A DNA stretch of 18,005 nucleotides from Candidatus Atribacteria bacterium (GCA_026390275.1 JAPLGF010000129.1:1-18005), one strand, 5' to 3'; shown: positions 6,470 through 11,984, counted from the stretch's first letter. Made by a program: numbers and translations. Notes: generated from the sequence alone by a model not told the origin.

Positions 6470-6609
6470 TGATAGCCTGCGGCAGCATATTCTGGAGAAT
6501 GATGTACTACGGTACCGAGGCAGCCCGTCAGGTGGAGGACTACTCTGGCGTAAAACAGATCGGGGTCGATGAGACCTCAAGAGCAAAAAGGGATGATTAT
6601 CTCTGGTAG
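6469..6609 (+). pseudogene. ISL3-family transposase fragment
   Basis: A 46-codon frame reading YYGTEAARQVEDYSGVKQIG followed by VDETSRAKRDDY. IGVDETS with the first catalytic Asp is characteristic of ISL3 transposases, preceded by the helix-turn-helix-like IFWRMMYY. Both ends are missing: repeat R11 lies at the left, and a stop inside a 19-base tandem duplication at the right. Confidence 0.65.
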
Positions 6610-6626
6610 GGATGATTATCTCTGGT
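6589..6626 (+). repeat. 19-base tandem duplication
   Basis: AGGGATGATTATCTCTGGT occurs twice head to tail (6589-6607 and 6608-6626) at the broken end of the ISL3 fragment. It may be a duplication made during repair or insertion. Confidence 0.85.
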
Positions 6627-6644
6627 GCCGGCCCTGGTACCGTT

Positions 6645-6672
6645 CCTGGGACCGCCGCACCCCAGTGCGGCA
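6645..6672 (-). repeat. Second palindromic family (REP2), inverted copy
   Basis: CCTGGGACCGCCGCACCCCAGTGCGGCA. The arms GCCGCAC and GTGCGGC form a hairpin around CCCA. It is the inverse of the copies at 7103 and 7150 and lies at the 5' side of the second RAYT relic. Confidence 0.85.
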
Positions 6673-7102
6673 TCAGCAATGACAAGACAGAAGACAACCG
6701 TTCTGGTGAGCAGCCAGCCCGAGGGTGGTATTCCCGCGGCTATCTACCCCACTTCGACACTGAACAGCCTGCGGCAGCATATTCACTGTCATCCAACACA
6801 TCACCTACCGTCTGGCTGATTCCCTGCCACAATCGGCATTGGACCAGATGCAGGCGGAACTGAAGGAAAAAGTCCGAGATAGCGATGCTCGCCAGACCCA
6901 ACTGCGCCAGAGAATCGAGGTCTACTTGGATGCAGGTTATGGCTCCTGCGTTTTACGGGAACCTGATGTCGCCGCCTGTTGGAGTGGGTTGTGATGCCCA
7001 ACCATTGTCATGTAATGATTGAACCGCTTGAGGGGTTCTCTTTAGGGAAGATCGTATTGTCGTGGAAGAACTATACGGCGCGATGGATCAATGAGAATAT
7101 GA

Positions 7103-7129
7103 GCCGCACTGGGGTGCGACGGTCCCAGG
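7103..7129 (+). repeat. REP2 palindrome, copy inside RAYT relic
   Basis: GCCGCACTGGGGTGCGAC followed by GGTCCCAGG. One mismatch in the right arm compared with the copy at 7150. It encodes RTGVRRSQ within the RAYT frame. Confidence 0.85.
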
Positions 7130-7149
7130 AGGAACGAAATGCCCAGGAA

Positions 7150-7177
7150 TGCCGCACTGGGGTGCGGCGGTCCCAGG
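7150..7177 (+). repeat. REP2 palindrome, second copy inside RAYT relic
   Basis: TGCCGCACTGGGGTGCGGC followed by GGTCCCAGG. Perfect arms GCCGCAC/GTGCGGC. It encodes RTGVRRSQ again; the 47-base spacing leaves the frame shifted by a net amount that still reads through. Confidence 0.88.
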
Positions 7178-7241
7178 TTTGGCATCGGGATTATTGGGAT
7201 CGTTTCATCCGCGACGAGCGTCACTTGGTGGCGGCGCGAAA

Positions 7242-7270
7242 AACTTAACGGTGCCTGGCACTCAGTTATA
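7242..7270 (+). repeat. GGTGCCTGGCAC repeat, copy R12
   Basis: AACTTAAC, core at 7250-7261, then TCAGTTAT. It joins the second RAYT relic (left) to the relic of the first RAYT type (right). Confidence 0.9.
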
Positions 7271-7274
7271 TTAT

Positions 7275-7366
7275 TCGATGGAGGAGAAACATACCCTCAG
7301 CAAGGTCGTTTGGGCTATCAATATGTTTGGTCCAGCAATATATGATTTTGTAATGGGATGTGTAGT
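7275..7366 (+). pseudogene. Relic of the C-terminus of a first-type RAYT
   Basis: SMEEKHTLSKVVWAINMFG then PAIYDFVMG aligns with the last residues of the intact RAYT at 3854 (SMEEKYTLSEIGRVIGISG, QAAYDLVMR). About half the residues agree and the degenerate repeat R13 follows at the same distance (22-23 bases) as R7 follows the intact gene. The rest of the transposase is gone, replaced by repeat R12. Confidence 0.75.
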
Positions 7367-7375
7367 AAGATTATT

Positions 7376-7400
7376 GGTGTCTGTCACACAGTTGTTATTG
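7376..7400 (+). repeat. Degenerate repeat R13
   Basis: GGTGTCTGTCACACAGTTGTTATTG, equivalent to R7 behind the RAYT relic. Its end overlaps the -35 box of the alkyl sulfatase promoter. Confidence 0.6.
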
Positions 7401-7426
7401 ACCACCTGGTGGGTTTGGACTACACT
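7398..7426 (+). promoter_or_regulatory. Alkyl sulfatase promoter, -35 in repeat tail
   Basis: TTGACC at 7398-7403, a 17-base spacer, TACACT at 7421-7426. It would give a leader of about 85 bases before ATG 7517. The -35 is the TTATTGA tail of degenerate repeat R13, the same geometry as the RAYT promoter. Confidence 0.55.
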
Positions 7427-7516
7427 TTAAATTGTTGAAAAGCTTTAGGAAGGGTGCGCTCAGTTTTCTCGGGGCGATGACTGTGAGCGAAAAAAGATCC
7501 AAAAGGAGGGAAGAAG

Positions 7517-9541
7517 ATGTTTGATAAATGTTTCGCATGGAAAAAGTTGGTTCTTTTCTTTGTGCCTCTGGTCCTGCTCGTGCCGGTGGTGGCAGCCTGT
7601 AGTCAGGGTGTTTCCACCCCATCTCCAACACTGATTATTCTTCCCAAGCCAGGTCCGGCTCAGCCGGCCACCATCCAGTACAACGCCGAGCTGGCCAAAA
7701 TTCTGCCCTTCGCTGATCAGGAGGCTTTCCAGGACGCCCAGCGTGGTTTCATCACCTCTTTACCCGATATGACCATCAAGACGGAAACCGGCATGCCAGT
7801 TTGGACACTAAAGGGGTTCGAGTTCTTGCAAGGGAAGGAACCGCCCCCCAGTGTCAATCCCAGCCTGTGGCGGATGGCTCAGTTGAATATGAACAACGGC
7901 CTTTTCAAAGTCACGGACCGCGTTTATCAGGTCCGTGGTTTCGATATGTCCAACATGACAATCATTGAGGGGGACAGCGGGCTGATCCTGATCGATCCTC
8001 TGAGCACGGTGGAGACATCTAGGGCCGGCTTGAATCTCTACTTTCAGCAGTTCGGCCAGAAACCGGTGGTTGCAGTGATCTATACCCACAGCCACATCGA
8101 CCATTATGGTGGTGTGAAAGGCGTTGTTTCCACTGAAGACGTCAAGAGTGCCAGAGTCTCAATCCTTGCACCGGAAGGTTTCCTTGCAGCGGCGGTTAGC
8201 GAGAATGTCTATGCTGGGACGGCCATGAGCCGTCGCGCCGGATACCAGTATGGCATCCTCCTGCCCAGAGGAGAGTTTGGCCAGGTCGACAACGGACTGG
8301 GGAAATCCTTTCCGACGGGAACCATCACTTTGATCCCTCCCACCGATATCATCGGCAAGACTGGCGAGAGTCGAACCATTGACGGAGTGGAAATCCAGTT
8401 TCAGATGGTCTCGGGGACCGAGGCACCCGCTGAGATGACCCTTTACTTTCCCCAGTTCAAGGTACTGGATGCCGCCGAGATCGCCTGTCCCTTACTTCAC
8501 AACATCCTCACGCTACGTGGTGCACAGGTGCGCGACGCCAAGAAGTGGGCGACCTCGCTGAACGAAGACATTGCCCTCTATGGGGACAAGACCGAGATAC
8601 TCATCGCTCAGCACCACTGGCCTTGCTGGGGGAGGGAGAATGTGGTGGCTTTCCTGGCCAACCAGCGCGACCTCTATGAGTTCATCAACGACCAGACCCT
8701 GAACCTGATCAACCAGGGTTACACTCCGATCGAGATCTCCGAGACAATCCAGCTGCCGGCCAGTCTTAGCCAGCAGTGGTACACCCACGGTTACTACGGA
8801 AGCCTCAGCCACGATGTGAAGGCCGTCTACCAAAAGTACCTTGGCTGGTACGATGGTAACCCGGCCAACCTGAACCCCTTGACCCCGGTGGAAGCCGCCC
8901 GGAAGTTCGTCGACTACATGGGTGGAACCCAAGCGATCATCACCAAAGCTCGGGAGGACTTCCAGAAGGGTGAGTACCGCTGGGTGGCGCAGGTGTTGAA
9001 CCAGGTCGTTTTTGCTGAGCCGGATAACACTGAAGCCCGTTTCCTGGAGGCCGACGCCCTGGCGCAGCTCGGCTACCAGGCCGAGGCCGGGACCTGGCGC
9101 AATATCTACCTGGTGGGTGCCTGGGAATTACGCAATGGTATTATCATGGGGAAGGATACCGGCGCGAGCGCCAGCCCGGACACCATCCGGGCGATGACCA
9201 TGCCCCTCTTCTTCGACTACATGGGGGTACGCCTGAACGCAGCCAAGGCCAACGGCAAAAAGATCATCCTGAATTGGAATTTCACCGACACCGGCGAACA
9301 GTACACATTGAACCTTTCCAATTGTGCCCTGACCTACCTCGCCGATTGGCAGGCACCAAATGCCGATGCTACCGTGACCCTATCCCGCGCCGTGTTGGAT
9401 GCTCTCATCCTTCTCGAGACAACGATCGAGAAAGAACTTTCAGCCGGACAGATTAAGGTCGAAGGGAAAGGGATGAAGTTCGCCGAGCTATTGGGCATGC
9501 TTGACACCTTCAGCTTGAACTTCCCGATTGTGACTCCGTGA
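7517..9541 (+). CDS. Lipoprotein alkyl sulfatase, metallo-beta-lactamase fold (SdsA1/BDS1-like)
   Basis: 674 residues, ATG seven bases after AGGAGGG. A lipoprotein signal (VVAAC, Cys28) places it on the outer face of a membrane. Residues 120-370 are the beta-lactamase domain: T190-H-S-H-I-D-H196 and HHWPCWG at 366-372 are metal-site motifs; APEGF and the acidic EAPAEMTLYFP and DAAEIACPLLHN stretches also match SdsA1. Then comes the dimerisation domain (GYYGSLSHDVKAVYQKYLGW, NPLTPVEAARKFVDYMGG, YRWVAQVLNQVVFAEPDN) and a C-terminal SCP2-like domain from about 560. The family cleaves primary alkyl sulfates such as SDS to alcohol and sulfate, using a binuclear zinc site. CENATHTLHN in relatives is here EIACPLLHN. 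It stands alone among repeats, with codon use more GC-rich than the TA genes, so it may have been acquired. Confidence 0.9.
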   Translation: MFDKCFAWKKLVLFFVPLVLLVPVVAACSQGVSTPSPTLIILPKPGPAQPATIQYNAELAKILPFADQEAFQDAQRGFITSLPDMTIKTETGMPVWTLKGFEFLQGKEPPPSVNPSLWRMAQLNMNNGLFKVTDRVYQVRGFDMSNMTIIEGDSGLILIDPLSTVETSRAGLNLYFQQFGQKPVVAVIYTHSHIDHYGGVKGVVSTEDVKSARVSILAPEGFLAAAVSENVYAGTAMSRRAGYQYGILLPRGEFGQVDNGLGKSFPTGTITLIPPTDIIGKTGESRTIDGVEIQFQMVSGTEAPAEMTLYFPQFKVLDAAEIACPLLHNILTLRGAQVRDAKKWATSLNEDIALYGDKTEILIAQHHWPCWGRENVVAFLANQRDLYEFINDQTLNLINQGYTPIEISETIQLPASLSQQWYTHGYYGSLSHDVKAVYQKYLGWYDGNPANLNPLTPVEAARKFVDYMGGTQAIITKAREDFQKGEYRWVAQVLNQVVFAEPDNTEARFLEADALAQLGYQAEAGTWRNIYLVGAWELRNGIIMGKDTGASASPDTIRAMTMPLFFDYMGVRLNAAKANGKKIILNWNFTDTGEQYTLNLSNCALTYLADWQAPNADATVTLSRAVLDALILLETTIEKELSAGQIKVEGKGMKFAELLGMLDTFSLNFPIVTP

Positions 9542-9573
9542 GGGTCGGCACCAGGTCCACTCATAGAGATTTT

Positions 9574-9604
9574 GGTGCCCGTCACTCAGTTATTCAGTTA
9601 TTGA
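9574..9604 (+). repeat. Degenerate repeat R14
   Basis: GGTGCCCGTCACTCAG then TTATTCAGTTATTGACC. It lies 32 bases after the alkyl sulfatase stop. The following 20 bases (TGAACTCCGCCTCCTG) resemble the leader of the intact RAYT at 3801-3817 (TGATCTACGCCTCCTGG), so this is a relic of a RAYT 5' flank. Confidence 0.65.
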
Positions 9605-9624
9605 CCTGAACTCCGCCTCCTGCG

Positions 9625-9669
9625 ATAACTTGACGGTGCCTGGCACCAAGTTATCAAGTTATTAAGTTA
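9625..9669 (+). repeat. GGTGCCTGGCACC repeat, copy R15
   Basis: ATAACTTGAC, core at 9635-9647, full tail AAGTTATCAAGTTATTAAG. It cuts the 3' end of the PIN toxin on the minus strand. Confidence 0.9.
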
Positions 9670-9958
9670 TGGAAAAAGGCTGAATCTGGGAAGGGTGGTG
9701 AGGTTTGCTCTCTTTCAAAAAATCGGTGAAGAATTTTTTTACCTGTTCTCTTTGATCTTTACTAAATAAACCGCCCTTTTTTGAAGCCTGTTTTTCCAGT
9801 TCTTCTAAGAAAGCAAAAAGCTCTTTTTCCATCTCAGGTGGTCGGTATACGGAACCATTGTTTAGAGCCAGGAAAAGAGCGGTGGATGGAATTTCACCAC
9901 CGATTAAGGTTGATATGACTACATTGGCATCGATAACCACCCTAATCCTGGGAAGCAT
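9662..9958 (-). pseudogene. PIN-domain toxin (VapC-like), C-terminally truncated
   Basis: 98 residues. The N-terminus RIRVVIDANVVISTLIGG contains the first PIN acidic residue (D in VIDANV), followed by the STALFLALNNG and PEMEKELFAFLEEL helices. It then ends in KESKPHHPSQIQPFS and runs into repeat R15, whose sequence gives Ile-Thr-stop. The later acidic residues (D in RDKDN, GDKD) are lost, so nuclease activity is unlikely. The ATG lies inside the last codons of the antitoxin (17-base overlap), the usual layout of an antitoxin-toxin pair. A related C-terminal half sits at 4745-4955. Confidence 0.78.
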
Positions 9959-10178
9959 AAATTTTTTGGCGGGCTTGCTTTAAAATTTCCAGGGCTTCTT
10001 CCTCTGAAATACCGGTATTCTCCAGAGCTTCCTGAGCTTGAAAAAGAGAGGCTTCTATTGGACTTAGCGCTTCAATTCTGGCCACTGGTTTATTTCGCAT
10101 GGTGACAATCACCGTTTCTTTTGATCTGATCAGTGAAGAAAGCTTGCTTTTTGCTTCCCTCATGCTTACTACTTTCAT
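9942..10178 (-). CDS. Phd/YefM-family antitoxin
   Basis: About 78 residues: VVSMREAKSKLSSLIRSKETVIVTMRN and KPVARIEAL are the Phd/YefM N-terminal DNA-binding pattern; the C-terminal acidic helix (ISEEEALEILKQARQKI) would bind the toxin. ATG 10178 is preferred to the upstream GTG 10187 because AAGGTGG ends five bases before it. Its partner toxin is truncated, so this antitoxin may now be an orphan. Confidence 0.82.
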   Translation of the reverse strand: MKVVSMREAKSKLSSLIRSKETVIVTMRNKPVARIEALSPIEASLFQAQEALENTGISEEEALEILKQARQKIYASQD

Positions 10179-10252
10179 GGTAGCCACCTTTGTATTCCTA
10201 TAGTAGTTACATTTTACTTCCAGCTTTTTAAATAATCAAGCTTTCTGAGGTT

Positions 10253-10276
10253 GAGGCACTTGACACTCAGTTATTA
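10253..10276 (+). repeat. Degenerate repeat R16
   Basis: GAGGCACTTGACACTCAGTTATTA: decayed core, intact right arm TCAGTTATTA. Confidence 0.55.
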
Positions 10277-10298
10277 AAAGAATTGACACAGGTTTACA

Positions 10299-10335
10299 CA
10301 GGTTTCCGGTGCCTGGCACTCAGTTATTAAGTTAA
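10299..10335 (+). repeat. GGTGCCTGGCAC repeat, copy R17 (CAGGTTTCC subtype)
   Basis: CAGGTTTCC, core at 10308-10319, then TCAGTTATTAAGTTAAAG. Same left arm as R4. Preceded by a short duplication ACACAGGTTT. Confidence 0.85.
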
Positions 10336-10348
10336 AGTCACCATTTGT

Positions 10349-10670
10349 TCAATCATTTTTTTCTTTCATCTTCTCCACTTCTTCCCGGGAAAGTCCGGTG
10401 AGTTCCATTTCTCCTCTCTTTTCTCCTTCTTCTATCCCTCTCTTTTCCGCTTTCTGTTCCATTTCTTCAAGAGTCTTGGCCAGATTGGATATCATGGTAT
10501 TCACCTCCTTTGGTTTGGATTCATTAATGATCTTCCTTATACTTTCCTGAAGGGATCGAGGGACCTTCACTGAAAAAGCAAATTTAATCCACTGCATAAA
10601 AAGAATAATCAATTCCTCCGGCATATCCCTAAAGAAACCAATGATTTTTTTAGTCGTCTGATTAATTCCT
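10349..10670 (-). pseudogene. Rpn-family nuclease/transposase, C-terminal fragment
   Basis: About 105 residues: FFRDMPEELIILFMQWIKF, SLQESIRKIINE, PKEVNTMISNLAKTLEEMEQ, then a highly charged KAEKRGIEEGEKRGE helix and the closing LTGLSREEVEKMKEK. That ending is typical of Rpn (PD-(D/E)XK transposase-like) proteins. The catalytic N-terminal part is absent. The frame extends upstream to a GTG near 10696, but the residues there (PGSGKRWGG) do not fit the family. An N-terminal piece of a related protein lies at 3525-3711, so at least two copies have been broken. Confidence 0.65.
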
Positions 10671-10796
10671 CCCCATCGTTTTCCTGATCCAGGCACGAGG
10701 GAGATCGCCGTTTTTTTTGTTACTTTTTCTATCGATGGACAAAAAATTTTATAATGATATCATAGAGTAACGATAACAATATTTTGAGGTGAACAA

Positions 10797-11192
10797 ATGG
10801 AACAAGTGCTGAACGAGATCCTGGCGCAGATTCAGAAGATTAATAAGAAGTTGGAAAGACTCGATGTTGTTGAGAAACAACTCACCAGGTTCGATGCTAT
10901 TGAGAAGGAATTAACAAGATTTGATGCCATCGAGAAACAACTCACCCGATTTGATGCCATCGAGAAACAACTCAAGAGGTTTGACTCAATTGAAAATGAG
11001 CAGAAGAACATGCGGGATGATATTACATCTATCAAGAAAGATTTGAAGAAACTAGATTCAAGGCAGGAACGATTTGAAGAAAGGCAGGGTCTAACGGAAG
11101 AAAGGCAGGATCGGATGGAATCACTCCTGAAACAGATGATATCCCGGCAAGAGGAGATGTACCTCATGTTCAAGGGGTGGGGAGGAAGATAA
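10797..11192 (+). CDS. Coiled-coil protein with 10-residue repeats
   Basis: 131 residues, ATG 10797 after GAGGTGA (10786-10792). From residue 23 it consists of four or five tandem 10-residue units of the form DAIEKQLTRF, then a charged helix (DDITSIKKDLKKLDS, ERFEERQGL), ending MYLMFKGWGGR. It is almost wholly charged and likely a long helix or coiled coil with an unusual 10-residue rather than heptad phase. No known domain recognised. In the +1 frame the sequence continues open from GEEDKPVTIKAID through QWKHHKHQVVIE to a stop at 11299-11301, so a one-base shift in the G-rich run near 11176-11186 may have cut off a 35-residue tail. A TATAAT box lies at 10750-10755. Confidence 0.7.
   Translation: MEQVLNEILAQIQKINKKLERLDVVEKQLTRFDAIEKELTRFDAIEKQLTRFDAIEKQLKRFDSIENEQKNMRDDITSIKKDLKKLDSRQERFEERQGLTEERQDRMESLLKQMISRQEEMYLMFKGWGGR
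10863..11012 (+). repeat. 30-base in-frame tandem repeats (five units)
   Basis: Units at 10863, 10893, 10923, 10953 and a diverged one at 10983. Units 3 and 4 share their first 21 bases exactly; units differ mainly at third positions, so the protein repeat is being kept. Confidence 0.85.
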
Positions 11193-11319
11193 ACCTGTCA
11201 CCATTAAAGCGATTGATACCCTGAGTATTGATATGGCCCAGTGGAAACACCACAAACACCAGGTGGTGATTGAAACAGAAACGGAAGAAGTTAAGAATTA
11301 ATTGGGAAACCCCCTTACT

Positions 11320-11660
11320 TTACGTTCCCAAAAGGATCGATATGCAATTTTTCACCCGTTTCATAGTATCTGAAGTTATCACCCCCCCATCATCTTGACT
11401 AACCTCGATTTTGAAAGAGACCTGAGGTCCTTACACTTGATGTAACTCGTTGGGAGGAGACCACTTTCTTGCGAAATGGTTTCGATGGGGAAGGGGATGT
11501 TCTTTTTCTTTGAGGTTATCGGAATGACCACCACCAGTTCTGCGGGACCATGATTGAAAATGTCTACCAAAACGATGAGACCGGGTCTTGTCCCAGATTG
11601 TTCATGCCCTGGAGGGGGAGGGAGATCTGCCAACCAGATTTCTCCTTGCGAGGGCTCCAT
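11320..11660 (-). pseudogene. MazF/PemK-type mRNA interferase toxin, frameshifted near its end
   Basis: As read, 93 residues ending at 11379: GEIWLADLPPPPGHEQSGTR, PGLIVLVDIFN, ELVVVIPITSK, GLLPTSYIKCKDLRSLSKSRL are the MazF fold with the conserved GTRPG and the TSYIKCKDLRS core. The stop comes right after a run of seven G (11382-11388 as C on the plus strand). With one more G the frame would continue VITSDTMKRVKNCISILLGT to a stop at 11320, giving about 113 residues, the usual MazF length with the expected V..DTMK.V...L..LLG ending. So this is either a slipped homopolymer (real or sequencing) or a recent inactivation. ATG lies two bases after the antitoxin stop. Confidence 0.8.
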
Positions 11661-11662
11661 TT

Positions 11663-11851
11663 TTATTCATCCTCAAGTCTGTCATGAATGATGACGTCCC
11701 ACTCGTTCCGTTCGTCCAGTTCTTCATTCCATAATGCGGTATTGTTTTTCAGCTTTTGGAATGTTCGATTGGTTTCTTCCAGGAAAATTTTATGCCTGAG
11801 TTCTTCAATAGCTTGATAGCATACAAATTTGTAACAGTAACTATCAATCAT
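11663..11851 (-). CDS. MazE-like antitoxin, probably missing its N-terminus
   Basis: 62 residues. From residue 14 on, QAIEELRHKIFLEETNRTFQ, then LKNNTALWNEELDERNEW and RLEDE, match the toxin-binding half of antitoxins that sit before MazF in many bacteria. Relatives start with about 35 residues of DNA-binding ribbon-helix-helix (T-VR-S--TH--L--L). Here the first 13 residues (MIDSYCYKFVCY) do not fit that and nothing upstream does. The insertion-like sequence at 11886-11953 lies just beyond, so the front half was probably lost. Confidence 0.65.
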   Translation of the reverse strand: MIDSYCYKFVCYQAIEELRHKIFLEETNRTFQKLKNNTALWNEELDERNEWDVIIHDRLEDE

Positions 11852-11885
11852 GGAGAAGATGAAAAAGTACCACTTCCTTTCTCAT

Positions 11886-11953
11886 GGTGACATTTTCACA
11901 GAACAGTTTAAGGGTGACAATATCACAGAATAATCACAACACGAATAATCACA
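11886..11953. repeat. Cluster of short repeats resembling an insertion sequence end
   Basis: Two units GGTGACATTTTCACAGAA (11886-11903) and GGTGACAATATCACAGAA (11913-11930), each with GTGA/TCAC arms, followed by two copies of GAATAATCACA (11928-11938 and 11943-11953). Multiple spaced copies of a short motif are usual at the ends of IS21-like elements; no transposase is present. It lies immediately upstream of the lysA promoter. Confidence 0.5.
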
Positions 11954-11955
11954 CA

Positions 11956-11984
11956 TTGACAAACCACATTCCATATGTTATGAC
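11956..11984 (+). promoter_or_regulatory. Promoter of the lysine operon
   Basis: TTGACA at 11956-11961, a 17-base spacer, TATGAC at 11979-11984. The leader to ATG 12018 is only about 27 bases, so there is no room for a lysine riboswitch or attenuator downstream of this promoter. Confidence 0.65.

Larger units (their letters stand above)
6681..7246 (+). pseudogene. Second RAYT (different subfamily), decayed and truncated
   Basis: Joining three frames restores a RAYT: GEQPARGWYSRGYLPHFDTE (to 6767), then from 6788 VIQHITYRLADSLPQSALDQ onward to PDVAAC, then from 6979 LEWVVMPNHCHVMIEP, GKIVLSWKNYTARWINE and YWDRFIRDERHLVAARK. The HUH motif is HCH in MPNHCHVMI. An additional 20-base block at 6768-6787 breaks the first frame and a loss of bases near 6975 breaks the second. 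Two REP2 palindromes are embedded in frame between WINENM and VWHRDYW. The gene stops at repeat R12 before the catalytic Tyr segment (YIHDNPV-type), so it is dead. Confidence 0.75.

Noticed and set aside
146..10335. Integron cassette array with attC sites
   Set aside because: The repeats are palindromic, lie between small TA genes, and ACTTAAC fits the RYYYAAC half-site. But the partner GTTRRRY is not met (GTTAT follows), no integrase is present, spacing and cargo are irregular, and a RAYT explains the palindromes better.
146..10335. CRISPR array
   Set aside because: Repeat copies are hundreds of bases apart with genes between, and no cas gene is seen.
146..10335. GGTGCCTGGCACC copies as intrinsic terminators
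   Set aside because: The stem is short and not followed by a T run; many copies lie inside former genes instead of at operon ends.
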